A stretch of DNA of 37,410 nt from Marmoricola sp. (GCA_025965195.1 JAOPXK010000081.1:1-37410), one strand, 5' to 3'. Shown: positions 25,628 to 34,571, counted from the stretch's first letter. Notes: generated from the sequence alone by a model not told the origin. Numbers and translations: made by a program.

Positions 25628-26266
25628 ATGGGCTGGACGCACGAAGAAATGGCTGCTCGTGCCGCGCGTGAGCTGCCCAGCGGGTCGTACGTGAACCTCG
25701 GCGTGGGCCTACCGACCCTGGTGTCCAACCATGTCCCGGATGGTGTCGACCTGGTGATGCAGTCCGAGAACGGCATCCTCGGGTTCGGTCCTTACCCCAT
25801 CGAGGGCGAGGAGGACGCCGACCTGATCAATGCCGGCAAGGAGACGGTCACGCTCCAGCAGGGAGCGTCCTTCTTCGACTCCGCGACGTCGTTCGCGATG
25901 ATCCGTGGCGGCAAGGTCGACGCCGCGATCCTGGGGGCGATGCAGGTCTCGGCTGCCGGCGATCTCGCCAACTGGATGATCCCCGGCAAGATGGTCAAGG
26001 GGATGGGTGGCGCGATGGACCTGGTCAGCGGTGCAAAACGCGTGATCGTGCTCATGGAGCATCTCACCAAAGCCGGCGAGTACAAGATCGTCAACGAGTG
26101 CTCATTGCCGTACACGGGTCGTCGGGTCGTCGAACGCATCATCACGGACCTGGCGGTGATCGATGTGGTTCCCGCGTCCGCCGGCGGCGGGCTCAGGCTC
26201 GTCGAGCTCGCACCGGGCATCACCGAGGACGAGGTGAGACGGGCAACCGAGCCGGTTCTGTCCTGA
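25628..26266 (+). CDS. scoB: 3-oxoacid CoA-transferase, subunit B (first copy)
   Basis: A 212-residue beta subunit. It carries the catalytic glutamate that forms the glutamyl-CoA intermediate in [14 protein letters not shown] (near residue 50), the GLPTLV nucleotide-like turn before it, and [26 protein letters not shown], a hallmark of ScoB/PcaJ. ATG 25628 begins one base after the subunit A stop. It is the last gene of the importer operon and ends just before a strong bidirectional terminator. It is very similar to the second copy at 33915-34571. Confidence 0.93.
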   Translation: MGWTHEEMAARAARELPSGSYVNLGVGLPTLVSNHVPDGVDLVMQSENGILGFGPYPIEGEEDADLINAGKETVTLQQGASFFDSATSFAMIRGGKVDAAILGAMQVSAAGDLANWMIPGKMVKGMGGAMDLVSGAKRVIVLMEHLTKAGEYKIVNECSLPYTGRRVVERIITDLAVIDVVPASAGGGLRLVELAPGITEDEVRRATEPVLS

Positions 26267-26280
26267 CACCGTGCACGCAC

Positions 26281-26317
26281 AAACGACCCCGACCTGGAGA
26301 CAGGGTCGGGGTCGTTT
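26281..26317. terminator. Bidirectional terminator between convergent operons
   Basis: A perfect 14-bp stem, AAACGACCCCGACC (26281-26294) and its complement (26304-26317), with a 9-base loop. The arms begin with AAA and end in TTT, giving short T-runs on both strands. It lies between the stop of scoB and the stop of the convergent FAH-family gene. Confidence 0.85.
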
Positions 26318-26341
26318 CCGGTTGAGCGGGCTCTTTCGTCG

Positions 26342-27307
26342 CTAGGCGGAGGCCATGGCGGTGAAGTCGACAACCTTCTTGCCGGGCCACACGTCTTGGG
26401 CGGACGTCGCGACCGAGGCACGGATCTCACCCATGGTCTCGACGCTCAGCGTCACCTGATCGCCGGGAACGAGCCACGGGTACTCGTTCTGGGAGTTCCG
26501 GATGGAGAGCTCGAGGATGCATCCGCCCTGGCAGGTTCCGCTGCCAACGATCGAGCCGGCTTCGACTCTCGAGCTCCACGACGAGTAGGAGATCAGCTCC
26601 TCCATGGACCAGTACGCCGACGTCCACCGGTCACCCCCGTAGCGGCGCCCGTTGACCGTTGACGTCATCTGCAGGTCGTACCCGTTTCCCTGGCGCCGGC
26701 TCTCGATCTCGTCAGGGGTGACGAAGACCGGGCCGAGGGAGGACCCGAAGTCCTTGCCCTTGAACGGGCCCAGGCGACCGTCCATCTCACGGAACTGCAG
26801 GTCGCGCGCCGACCAGTCGCTGAGGATCACGAACCCTGCGACGTACCCGGCCGCCTGTTCGGGGGTGACCGAGACGGCGTCCCGGCCCATGACAGCGGCA
26901 ACCTCGAGCTCGAAGTCCATGTTGACGCAGCCGCCGGGGATCTCGATCGCATCGCGGGGGCCGCGGATGGTTGCTGCGTTGCTGAAGTAGCCGATCGGCT
27001 GCTCGTACCAGACGTCCGGGCCGCGCTCCATGCCCTGCATCCGCCACGCCGGCAGCACGTGCTCCTCGAAGATCATGAAGTCCCGCATGGCCACCGGCTC
27101 CACCGGCTTGAGGAGCTGAAGGCTCTCGAAGTCGTGCTCGCTCGCCGGATTCGCGAGGATCTCCTCGCCAAGGCCGTGCAGCGCCTCTCCGTCGTCGCCG
27201 AAGTACGGCTCGAGTGCGGTGGCGGTGGCGGCGAGGTCGACGACGTCGTCATCTCGAACCACTCCGATCCGTGGCCCGTTCGGTGTCTGTGCCTTGACGA
27301 AACGCAT
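26342..27307 (-). CDS. Fumarylacetoacetate hydrolase family protein
   Basis: A 321-residue FAH-fold enzyme; the family hydrolyses or decarboxylates acylpyruvates and related 2,4-dioxo acids in a metal-dependent way. The metal ligands are in DFELEVAAVMG (Asp131, Glu133, Glu135) and SDWSARDLQ (Asp164); KGKDFGSSLGPVFV (near 183-196) is the family signature. A GGAGG just upstream supports ATG 27307. It is the last gene of a minus-strand operon with the second ABC importer, 51 bases after the permease. The nature of the acyl group is unknown. With the aldolase in the other operon it suggests cleavage of an oxo-acid intermediate to pyruvate-type products. Confidence 0.93.
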   Translation of the reverse strand: MRFVKAQTPNGPRIGVVRDDDVVDLAATATALEPYFGDDGEALHGLGEEILANPASEHDFESLQLLKPVEPVAMRDFMIFEEHVLPAWRMQGMERGPDVWYEQPIGYFSNAATIRGPRDAIEIPGGCVNMDFELEVAAVMGRDAVSVTPEQAAGYVAGFVILSDWSARDLQFREMDGRLGPFKGKDFGSSLGPVFVTPDEIESRRQGNGYDLQMTSTVNGRRYGGDRWTSAYWSMEELISYSSWSSRVEAGSIVGSGTCQGGCILELSIRNSQNEYPWLVPGDQVTLSVETMGEIRASVATSAQDVWPGKKVVDFTAMASA

Positions 27308-27358
27308 GCTTCCTCCAGTGGAATTGTTGGAACGACAGGTGGGGTGATCCGGGACCGG

Positions 27359-28477
27359 CTACGCGCGTTGCGTCCGGTTGCGTACGACGGAGGCGACTGT
27401 CACGGCGACGACCAGGCCGGCTCCGTAGAAGGCGTCCTGGACCCAACCGGTGTAGCCGAGGAGCTGGAGGCCGAGGATCCCGGTCTCCAGGAAGTAGATG
27501 CCGAGCAGCGTGCCCATCGGGTTGAACTGGCCGGGCAGGACGATCGCGGTTCCGAGGAAGACCGCGGCGAGAGCAGGCAGCAGGTAGCTCGACGACGCGG
27601 TGGGGTCGAAACCGCCGACGGTGGCCACCAGGAGGAGGCCGGCCATGCCGGCGACGAGACTGGCGGCGACGTAGCTCCCGGCACGGATCCGGTCGACGCT
27701 GATACCCGCGAGCCGGGCGACCTCGCGGTTCGCCCCGACGAACACGATGTGCCGCCCCAGCGGCGTCCACGTCAGCACGTAGGCGAACCCGATGCACAGT
27801 GCCAACCCGAAGTAGAACGAGAGCGGCAGCCCGAGGACGTTGTGCAGCGCCAGGTTCGAGAACGTCTGGTCGGAGACCGACACGATCGTCGAGGAGGAGA
27901 TCAGCTCGGCCAGACCGAGGTAGAGGCTCGCCGTACCGAGCGTGACCACGAGCGATGGCACCCCGAGCTTCACGATGAAGAACGCGTTGACCAGACCGCA
28001 GCCGAGCGAGGCCAGCAGGGCGATCGCACACGCTGCGGCGATGTTCATGTGATGCAACGTGGTCAGCACCGGGACGATGGTCGCCGAGAGCCCCATGACG
28101 CTGGCGAAGGACAGATCGAACTCGCCGACCACGAACGTGCACAGTGCTGCGACGGCCAGGAACAACAGCGCAGACTGTGAGCCGAAGATCGCCTGCACGG
28201 TCGAGACGCTGAGGAACTTGTCCGGCATGATCGCCCCGTAGATGCCGGCCATCACGAGCCAGACGCCGATCAGCGCGTAGCGCGAACCGATCGAGGTGAC
28301 CCGGTCCCGCAGTGTCGGCGCAGGCGAGCGCCCGCCGGTCGGGTCGTCCGCCACCGGCGCTTGCTCCGCAGTCGTACCGTCGATGCCGGGAAGGTCCGGC
28401 TCCTGGACGGGTGAGTCGAAACCGTTCACGGTGAACTCCCATTCCTGGGCGTGGTTGCTCTGCTCGGACAACGTCAT
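27359..28477 (-). CDS. ABC importer permease of the second Rbs-type system
   Basis: A 372-residue membrane permease of the RbsC class. A long polar N-terminal tail (1-68, rich in proline and acidic residues) precedes the first membrane span at YALIGVWLVMAGIYG. The family motif FVVGEFDLSFASVMGLSA is intact near residue 120, and the coupling loop LGRHIVFVGANREVARLAGISVDRIRAG lies near 250-280. The ATG overlaps the ATPase stop by four bases (ATGA). It belongs to the operon reading SBP, ATPase, permease, FAH-family enzyme. Relative to the first permease the N-terminal tail is longer and the GEFDLS motif is canonical. Confidence 0.9.
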   Translation of the reverse strand: MTLSEQSNHAQEWEFTVNGFDSPVQEPDLPGIDGTTAEQAPVADDPTGGRSPAPTLRDRVTSIGSRYALIGVWLVMAGIYGAIMPDKFLSVSTVQAIFGSQSALLFLAVAALCTFVVGEFDLSFASVMGLSATIVPVLTTLHHMNIAAACAIALLASLGCGLVNAFFIVKLGVPSLVVTLGTASLYLGLAELISSSTIVSVSDQTFSNLALHNVLGLPLSFYFGLALCIGFAYVLTWTPLGRHIVFVGANREVARLAGISVDRIRAGSYVAASLVAGMAGLLLVATVGGFDPTASSSYLLPALAAVFLGTAIVLPGQFNPMGTLLGIYFLETGILGLQLLGYTGWVQDAFYGAGLVVAVTVASVVRNRTQRA

Positions 28478-30018
28478 GAGGGGCTCCCTGAGGGTTGGAG
28501 TTCGACCGCGTAGATCTGGTCGATGAGGCCGTCCGGCGTGGTGTCGGAGGTCTCGACTGCGCCCGCAGCGGCGCTGTAGATCAGGACCCGGTCGCAGGCT
28601 GCGGAAAGGTCCTCGGTCTCGCTGCTGACCAAGATCACGGCCATGCCGTTGTCGGCTGCTCGACGCAGCGCGCGGAGGATGTCCTGACGGGCGCCGACGT
28701 CGACCGCTTGCGTGGGTTCGTGGAGAACTAGCACGGTCGGGCCAACGGCCAACCACTTGGCGAGGAGCACCTTCTGCTGGTTCCCCCCGCTGAGCTGCTT
28801 TACCAAGGTCGAGGGTGTCCTGGGTCGGATGCCGAGGTCGCCGACGGCTGCTTCGGCATCCTGGCGTTGCCAGGTGCGCCCGACGAACCAGCGATGCCCG
28901 CGTTTTCGCAGACCCGGCAGGCTGATGTTGTCGCGCATGCTGAGATCGAACGCGAGCCCGTCCCGATCGCGACGCTCCGGCACCAGGACGATGCCTGCTC
29001 GTAGGCAGCCGACGACCCCGGCTTTGGTGAGATCCATGGATCCTGCGGGCGTCCGTATCGTTCCGCCGGCTGCACGCTGAGCACCAGTGAGCAGGTAGGG
29101 CAGTTCTTCGTACCCGTTGCCGGGCAGGCCTGTGATGCCAAGGATCTCGCCGCCGGCGAGCGAGAACGCGACGTCCTTCACCTGCTTGCCGGTGAGGCCG
29201 TTCACCGTGACGGTCGGAGCCTTCGGAACGGGTGGCTTCGACGCGCGGGTGACGGTTTGCATCACGGCGCCGCCGAGCATGCGCCGCGCGATCTCCTCCT
29301 CGCTGAGGTCGGCCGTCCTCATTCCTGAGGCTGCCAGCTGCCCGTCGCGCAGGATCGAGATTCGGTTCGTGACGGACATCAGCTCGGTGAGGTTGTGGCT
29401 GATCATGACTGCGGCGCTGCCGTCGTCGGTGATGCGGCGAAGCATCGCGTGGACCCGTGAGAGGTCATCGCCGCTGAGCGCGCGAGTCGACTCATCAAGG
29501 ATGACTAGGCCGGCTCCCTCGGTGTGGTCCCGCATGGCGCGTGCGATCGCCACCTCAGCCCGTTCAGGAGCACTCAAGCTTGCGACCAGGCGATTCGGCT
29601 CGAGCGCGACCCCCAGGCGGTCGAGCGTGCGGGCGGTGAGCCGGTCCCTCTCAGCGCGATCGATGCGTCCCATCACCCGTGTGGTGGGGAAGCCGCCGAC
29701 GCAGATGTTCTCGGCTACGGTGAGCTGATCGAGTAGTCCGAGATCCTGATGAACCACTGCGACACCCGCGGCCCTGACTTCGGGCCAGCGCACCGGCAGC
29801 CTGACGCGTTCGCCGTTGACCCGGTACTCGGCACCGGAGTCCGGGGTGTAGAGCCCGGTCAGGATCTTGATGAGCGTGGACTTTCCCGAGCCGTTCTGGC
29901 CGGCGAGGCCGTGGATCTCGCCGGCCAGAACGGAGAGCTCGACGTTGGCGAGCACGCGGACCGACCCGAAGGTCTTGTCCAGCGAGCGCACCTCCAGACG
30001 AGCATCGGTCGATGCCAT
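28474..30018 (-). CDS. Tandem ABC ATPase of the second Rbs-type importer
   Basis: A 514-residue double ATPase. Domain 1 has a normal Walker A GQNGSGKST (40-48), a weak signature SLSAPERAEVAIARA and Walker B LVILDESTRALSG, with Ser where Pro is usual. Domain 2 has the usual degenerate Walker A GLPGNGYEE, a canonical signature KQLSGGNQQKVLLAKWL, and a Walker B that reads VLVLHEPTQAVDV, with His in place of the magnesium-coordinating Asp. ATG 30018 has GGGGAG about ten bases upstream; an alternative ATG at 30036 would overlap the binding-protein gene. It is positioned two bases after the substrate-binding protein gene. Confidence 0.9.
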   Translation of the reverse strand: MASTDARLEVRSLDKTFGSVRVLANVELSVLAGEIHGLAGQNGSGKSTLIKILTGLYTPDSGAEYRVNGERVRLPVRWPEVRAAGVAVVHQDLGLLDQLTVAENICVGGFPTTRVMGRIDRAERDRLTARTLDRLGVALEPNRLVASLSAPERAEVAIARAMRDHTEGAGLVILDESTRALSGDDLSRVHAMLRRITDDGSAAVMISHNLTELMSVTNRISILRDGQLAASGMRTADLSEEEIARRMLGGAVMQTVTRASKPPVPKAPTVTVNGLTGKQVKDVAFSLAGGEILGITGLPGNGYEELPYLLTGAQRAAGGTIRTPAGSMDLTKAGVVGCLRAGIVLVPERRDRDGLAFDLSMRDNISLPGLRKRGHRWFVGRTWQRQDAEAAVGDLGIRPRTPSTLVKQLSGGNQQKVLLAKWLAVGPTVLVLHEPTQAVDVGARQDILRALRRAADNGMAVILVSSETEDLSAACDRVLIYSAAAGAVETSDTTPDGLIDQIYAVELQPSGSPS

Positions 30019-30020
30019 GG

Positions 30021-31205
30021 TCAGGACACTCCCCATGCGGTCATGAAGGCCTGCTCGTAGGCGTCGGAGCCGTACCAGTCGTTGCTGGCGTAGGCCTCTG
30101 GCGTCAGGCTCAGGTCGCCGACGTTGGATTTGTCGAAGACGCGCATCACGCCGACCCCTGTGACGGGCAACTGGCCCACCATCATCCGCACGACGCCGTC
30201 GACGAACTGCCACCCGAGGTAGGTAGCGCTGAGCCCCACGTCGACGAACTGGACCTGGCTCGCCTTGATCCGCTGCATGGAGTCGAGGCCGCCGTTGGTC
30301 GAAGCGAGCTTGACCTTGTTGGTGAAGCCGGCGGACTGGATTCCCGAGACCGCACTGGCGGCTGCGGCATCGAGCTCGACCAGGACGTACTTGGTATCCG
30401 GGTGCGAGATCAGCGCCGCGCTCACCTGAGAGGGGACCTTGGCCAAGCTGGCGGTGTTGTAGTCAATCTCGGTGAAGCTGCACCCGGGGCAGTTGTCGGC
30501 GAAGAACTTCTTCGAGTAAGCCGCGCCGGCGAGCGTCTGTGGTGAGTCCGTGACACCGACGAAGAGGACCTTCGCCTTGCCCTTGCTGTCGACGATCAAT
30601 GACTCGGCAGCGAGGCGCTGGAGATCCTCGATCGACGGAGTTGTGTCATCGAATGCCAGCCCGGGCGAGTCCGCCTTTCCGCTGTCGGAAGCCTCGCCCG
30701 CGACCAGGACCGGGATGTGGTGGCTCACCAGGTTCTCGAACGCCGTGGGCACCAGCTTGTAGTCGACATAGCCGGTCACGACTCCGTCGGCACCCTGGGT
30801 CTGAGCCTGGTTGAGGCACGACGCGACAGTGGTCGGCAGGAACTTGCCGTCGCACACGTGGAGGGTGATACCAAGCTTGTCCAGGGCGCCCTTCATGCCC
30901 ACGCCGAACGAGTTCAGAATCGGTACGGCCGAGCCGAGGGGGACGTACCAGACCGTCTTGCCTTTCAGGGCACTCAACCCGGCGACCGGCTTGATGGCCG
31001 AGTAGCTCGAGACCTCGGCCGTGAACTTGGCGAGATCGGCTTGAGCCGAGCTGATCGCACTGCTGCTCGTCGTACCGCCGCCTCCAGAGGTGCCGGCGTT
31101 CGTCGAGCTGCTGCCACAGGCAGAGAGCGCGAGGATCGCCAGAGCTATGACGCCGACAACCAGCGGGCGGGTGGGAGTTCGTGAAGCTCGAATCTGGTGC
31201 GTCAT
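30021..31205 (-). CDS. Substrate-binding lipoprotein of the second Rbs-type ABC importer
   Basis: A 394-residue lipoprotein with signal peptide PLVVGVIALAILALSAC and lipidated Cys30, then a low-complexity Gly/Ser/Thr linker. The first lobe begins at GKTVWYVPLGSAVPILNSFG, and TQGADGVVTGYVDYKLVP, LLVDSKGKAKVLFVGV-type strands and NKVKLASTNGGLDSMQRI follow, all typical of type 1 sugar-binding-protein-like folds. GGAGG nine bases upstream fixes ATG 31205; a longer frame to 31316 would run through the promoter. It heads the operon SBP, ATPase, permease, FAH-family enzyme, divergent from the GntR regulator gene. Confidence 0.92.
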   Translation of the reverse strand: MTHQIRASRTPTRPLVVGVIALAILALSACGSSSTNAGTSGGGGTTSSSAISSAQADLAKFTAEVSSYSAIKPVAGLSALKGKTVWYVPLGSAVPILNSFGVGMKGALDKLGITLHVCDGKFLPTTVASCLNQAQTQGADGVVTGYVDYKLVPTAFENLVSHHIPVLVAGEASDSGKADSPGLAFDDTTPSIEDLQRLAAESLIVDSKGKAKVLFVGVTDSPQTLAGAAYSKKFFADNCPGCSFTEIDYNTASLAKVPSQVSAALISHPDTKYVLVELDAAAASAVSGIQSAGFTNKVKLASTNGGLDSMQRIKASQVQFVDVGLSATYLGWQFVDGVVRMMVGQLPVTGVGVMRVFDKSNVGDLSLTPEAYASNDWYGSDAYEQAFMTAWGVS

Positions 31206-31262
31206 CGCAGAGCGCCTCCGTGTGAGTGGTGAGCACCCGCGATTTCGGATCGTCATCCCGGG

Positions 31263-31275
31263 TCGTTTGAAACGA
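31263..31275. promoter_or_regulatory. Short palindrome at the -10/start region of the importer promoter
   Basis: TCGTTT-G-AAACGA is a perfect 6-bp inverted repeat with a one-base centre. It touches the proposed -10 at 31275-31280 and covers the expected transcription start, a classic repressor position. Binding is inferred. Confidence 0.35.
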
Positions 31276-31303
31276 GTGTGAGAACCAGCACATTCGATGT
31301 CAA
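31275..31303 (-). promoter_or_regulatory. Promoter of the second importer / FAH operon
   Basis: On the minus strand a perfect -35 TTGACA (31303-31298) is followed by a 17-base spacer and CACACT (31280-31275). Transcription would begin about 65 bases before the binding-protein ATG. Confidence 0.6.
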
Positions 31304-31304
31304 G

Positions 31305-31323
31305 GATTTTCGACAAGAAAATC
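31305..31323. promoter_or_regulatory. Candidate operator of the GntR regulator
   Basis: GATTTTC-N5-GAAAATC is a perfect 7-bp inverted repeat directly upstream of the -35 at 31303. It lies between the divergent importer operon and the GntR gene, where an autoregulatory site would be expected. The size and AT-rich arms suit a GntR dimer. Confidence 0.5.
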
Positions 31324-31414
31324 GATTCTGATTAAAAAAGACGCTATGCAGCACCACAATCGTTTAGCGCGTGATACGTTCACGGTCCTGGAATCCCGGT
31401 CTCGAGGAGCGTTG

Positions 31415-32134
31415 ATGCGAGAGCAAGCAGCTGGTGCCCGCAGCCTGTCGCGGGCAGTGTTCGCCGACGTAAGGGCAGACATCTTGGCGGGCGTCTACGC
31501 GCCGGGTTCCAAGCTGAGTCCGCGTGCCATTGCGACCAAGGCGGATGTCAGCCTTTCCGTGGTGCGTGAGGCACTTACCCGGCTTGCGGAGCAGGGCCTC
31601 GTCAACGCCGCGCCCCAGCTGGGGTTCTCTGTGGTGACTCTCGATCTCGACGACGTCCGGGACATCTCCACGGTCCGGATCGTGATCGAGGGCGCGGCTT
31701 TCAAGGACGCGATCGAGCACGCCGACATTGAGTACGAGACTCGCGTCCTGGCTGCCCACCACAGGCTGGTGCGGACCCAGATGTGGGAGGACGAAACAAG
31801 TCGGACGGTCCGAGAAGAGTGGTCGATTGCGCACGCCCAGTTCCACAGTGCGCTACTGAGCGCCTCGACAAGCCCGAGGTTGCGGGAACTTGCCGAAGGA
31901 CTTCGCGAAACCGCCGAGCTCTACCGACGTTGGTCCGGAACCCTGGCTGTCGACCAGCCCGAGCGCGACATCCCCGCGGAACACGAGGCCCTGATGCGCG
32001 CCGCGCTCGACCGACGGTCCGACCTCGCCCACGAGCTGATCGGCGACCACATCAACAAGACCACCGAGCTACTCGCCGGCTACGTCGAGACCCATCCGCT
32101 CGAAGTGGCAGCCTTGAACGGAGAGCAACCATGA
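31415..32134 (+). CDS. GntR family transcriptional regulator, FadR-type with FCD domain
   Basis: A 239-residue DNA-binding regulator. The winged helix (residues 12-75) reads LSRAVFADVRADILAGVYAPGSKLSPRAIATKADVSLSVVREALTRLAEQGLV (given here in parts: it starts at residue 11 and ends at 63), with the usual VSLSVVREAL recognition helix. The all-helical FCD ligand domain (about 80-225) has DVRDISTVRIVIEG, FHSALLSAS and HEALMRAALDR, including likely metal-binding histidines. GAGGAG five bases upstream supports ATG 31415. It is divergent from the second importer operon and overlaps the metallo-hydrolase gene by four bases (ATGA). It is probably the local repressor sensing the substrate or an intermediate. 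Confidence 0.92.
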   Translation: MREQAAGARSLSRAVFADVRADILAGVYAPGSKLSPRAIATKADVSLSVVREALTRLAEQGLVNAAPQLGFSVVTLDLDDVRDISTVRIVIEGAAFKDAIEHADIEYETRVLAAHHRLVRTQMWEDETSRTVREEWSIAHAQFHSALLSASTSPRLRELAEGLRETAELYRRWSGTLAVDQPERDIPAEHEALMRAALDRRSDLAHELIGDHINKTTELLAGYVETHPLEVAALNGEQP

Positions 32135-33066
32135 GAGTGAGTCCGCACGACCATCCCGACCTAGGTCCAGGAGCTCTCGTCGAAGTTGCCGAGCGCGTTT
32201 TCGCCTATGTCCAGCCCGACGGCTCGTGGTGGATCAACAACGCCGGGTTCGTCGTTGGTGAGTCTTCGATCGTGTGCATCGACGCGTGCTCGACAGAGCG
32301 GAGAACCCGCGCGTTCCGCGAGCAGATGAGGGCGACCAGGGACGTTCCAGTCTCCAGCCTGTTGAATACGCATCACCACGGCGACCACACCTTCGGCAAC
32401 TCGTTCATCGATGCGGCGACGATCATCGGTCACGAGAACTGCCGCACTGAGGTCACCAATGCTGGTCTGCCATCCAACGTGGGGATCTGGGACCCCGTCG
32501 ATTGGGGAGACCTCGAGCTTGCCCCGCCGAACATCACGTTCGCCGATCGCCTCTCCTTGTGGTCGGACGAGTCCGTCATCGAGATGAGCTACGTCGGTCA
32601 GCCGGCACATACGACCAACGACAGCCTGGTCTGGCTGCCCGAGGAGAAGGTGCTCTTCTGCGGGGACCTTCTCTTCAACGGAGGCACACCGTTCCTCCTC
32701 ATGGGCTCTGTCGTCGGCGCTATCGACGTGCTAACCAACGTGGTGGCCCCAATCCCAGCCGAGACGATCGTCTCCGGGCACGGGGCGCCCTGTGGCGCTG
32801 AGCTGATCTCGACGACGATCAGGTACCTCGAGTTCGTACTCGCGACCGCGAGAGCCGGACACGCTGCCGGCCTGACCCCGTTGGAAGTGGCTCGTGACGC
32901 CGATCTCGGCGAGTACGCCGGGTGGCTCGACCACGAACGGATCGTCGGAAATCTTCATCGTGCCTACCACGACCTGGACGACGAAGCCGCCGACGTCGAC
33001 CTCTTCGGCGCCCTCGGCGACATGATCTCGTACAACGGCGGCAAGCCGTTGTCGTGCTACGCGTGA
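32131..33066 (+). CDS. Metallo-beta-lactamase-fold hydrolase
   Basis: A 311-residue MBL-fold enzyme binding two metal ions. The ligand motif HHHGDH is at residues 81-86, a third His in GQPAHTTND, the bridging Asp in VLFCGDLLF and a C-terminal His in IVSGHGAPCG. The fold suggests hydrolysis of an ester, lactone or thioester; no glyoxalase II or lactamase signature beyond the core is visible. It starts within the GntR stop (ATGA) and is followed after nine bases by the second CoA-transferase pair, so the four genes form one operon. A lactone or CoA-thioester substrate would fit the neighbourhood, but this is inference. Confidence 0.9.
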   Translation: MRVSPHDHPDLGPGALVEVAERVFAYVQPDGSWWINNAGFVVGESSIVCIDACSTERRTRAFREQMRATRDVPVSSLLNTHHHGDHTFGNSFIDAATIIGHENCRTEVTNAGLPSNVGIWDPVDWGDLELAPPNITFADRLSLWSDESVIEMSYVGQPAHTTNDSLVWLPEEKVLFCGDLLFNGGTPFLLMGSVVGAIDVLTNVVAPIPAETIVSGHGAPCGAELISTTIRYLEFVLATARAGHAAGLTPLEVARDADLGEYAGWLDHERIVGNLHRAYHDLDDEAADVDLFGALGDMISYNGGKPLSCYA

Positions 33067-33075
33067 GGCTCGCAC

Positions 33076-33918
33076 ATGGACAAAGTGATGAGCACGGCTG
33101 CGCAAGCAGTCGCAGACATCGGGAACGGGTCCAGGCTGGCTGTCGGCGGCTTCGGACTCTGCGGAATCCCATCGGTCCTGATCGAGGCCGTCCTGGCATC
33201 TGGTGCGTCCGGGCTGCAGGCGGTGTCCAACAACTGCGGCGTCGATGACTGGGGACTCGGAATGCTGTTGCGCGAACACCGCCTGAGCAGGGTGATTGCG
33301 TCATACGTCGGGGAGAACAGAGAGTTCGCACGTCAGTTCCTCTCCGGGGAGCTCGAGGTCGAGCTGAACCCGCAGGGAACCCTGGCCGAACGGATGCGGG
33401 CCGGGGGATCCGGAATCGCCGCGTTCTACACCAGGACCGGAGTCGGCACGCAGGTTGCCGACGGCGGCCTTCCCTGGAGGTATGACGCGTCGGGCAACGT
33501 GATCAAGGCTTCGCCCGAGAAGCCCGTCATGGTCTTCGAGACGGATGCCGGCGAGTTGGAGTTTGTCCTGGAGGAGGCAATCACCGCCGACTTCGGACTG
33601 GTCCGGGCCTGGATGGGGGACCGGCACGGCAACCTCGTCTACCGCGACTCGGCGCGCAACTTCAACCCGCTGGCGGCGATGTGCGCACGCGTCACGATTG
33701 CCGAGGTCGAGCACCTCGTCGAGCCCGGTGAGATCGACCCGGCTGATGTGCACAGCCCTGGTGTCTTCGTGCAACGGGTGGTCGCGCTGACTCCCGAGCA
33801 GGCCGGGGACAAGAGGATCGAGAAGCGAACGGTGCGGACCCGCGAACGCGATGACCTGACAATGGTTCCTGAGGATTGGCGCGAGGCAATCCTGAGCGCG
33901 GTCGAGGTGCCAGCATGA
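33076..33918 (+). CDS. scoA: 3-oxoacid CoA-transferase, subunit A (second copy)
   Basis: A 280-residue alpha subunit, paralogous to the one at 24844-25626; about three quarters of positions look identical by eye. The motifs are [53 protein letters not shown] and [18 protein letters not shown]. It carries a C-terminal extension of about 20 residues ([18 protein letters not shown]) absent from the first copy. ATG 33076 matches the homologous start MDKV. Its stop overlaps the start of subunit B (ATGA). Two complete CoA-transferases within one island suggest two different acid substrates or a merger of two related clusters. Confidence 0.93.
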   Translation: MDKVMSTAAQAVADIGNGSRLAVGGFGLCGIPSVLIEAVLASGASGLQAVSNNCGVDDWGLGMLLREHRLSRVIASYVGENREFARQFLSGELEVELNPQGTLAERMRAGGSGIAAFYTRTGVGTQVADGGLPWRYDASGNVIKASPEKPVMVFETDAGELEFVLEEAITADFGLVRAWMGDRHGNLVYRDSARNFNPLAAMCARVTIAEVEHLVEPGEIDPADVHSPGVFVQRVVALTPEQAGDKRIEKRTVRTRERDDLTMVPEDWREAILSAVEVPA

Positions 33919-34571
33919 GCTGGACCCGTGAACAGATGGCCGCCCGTGCTGCCTCCGAGCTGACTGACGGCAGCTACGTGAACCTCGGCATCGGGCTGCC
34001 CACCCTCGTCCCGAACTATGTCGCCGACGACGTCGAGATGGTGCTGCAGTCCGAGAACGGCATCCTCGGTGTCGGTGCCTACCCGTTGGACGGCGAGGAG
34101 GACGCTGACCTGATCAACGCCGGCAAGGAGACCGTGACCTTGCGCCGCGGTGCGTCCTTCTTCGACTCCGCCACGTCCTTCGGGATGATCCGCGCCGGCA
34201 AGATCGACGCCGCCATCCTCGGTGCGATGCAGGTCTCAGCGGGAGGCGACATCGCCAACTGGATGATCCCCGGGAAGATGGTCAAGGGGATGGGCGGCGC
34301 GATGGACCTGGTTCACGGCGCCAAGCGGGTGATCGTGCTGATGGAGCACGTGTCCAAGGATGGCGAGTTCAAGGTCGTCAACGAGTGCTCGCTGCCCTAC
34401 ACCGGGCGCGGCGTCGTCCAGCGCATCATCACCGATCTGTGTGTCCTCGACGTCACCACGGACGGACTCGTCCTGGTCGAGCTCGCGCCGGGCGTGACCG
34501 AGGACGACGTACGCCGCCAGACCGAGCCCGCAATCCTGGTCGCACAGGCTGCGGTCGCCCAGACCCGTTAG
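33915..34571 (+). CDS. scoB: 3-oxoacid CoA-transferase, subunit B (second copy)
   Basis: A 218-residue beta subunit with the catalytic glutamate in [14 protein letters not shown], followed by [17 protein letters not shown] and [26 protein letters not shown]. It is closely similar to the subunit at 25628-26266 along the whole length. GAGGTG upstream and the four-base overlap with subunit A support ATG 33915. It ends the GntR operon. The DNA after its stop has no strong hairpin within 50 bases, so where the transcript ends is not clear. Confidence 0.93.
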   Translation: MSWTREQMAARAASELTDGSYVNLGIGLPTLVPNYVADDVEMVLQSENGILGVGAYPLDGEEDADLINAGKETVTLRRGASFFDSATSFGMIRAGKIDAAILGAMQVSAGGDIANWMIPGKMVKGMGGAMDLVHGAKRVIVLMEHVSKDGEFKVVNECSLPYTGRGVVQRIITDLCVLDVTTDGLVLVELAPGVTEDDVRRQTEPAILVAQAAVAQTR

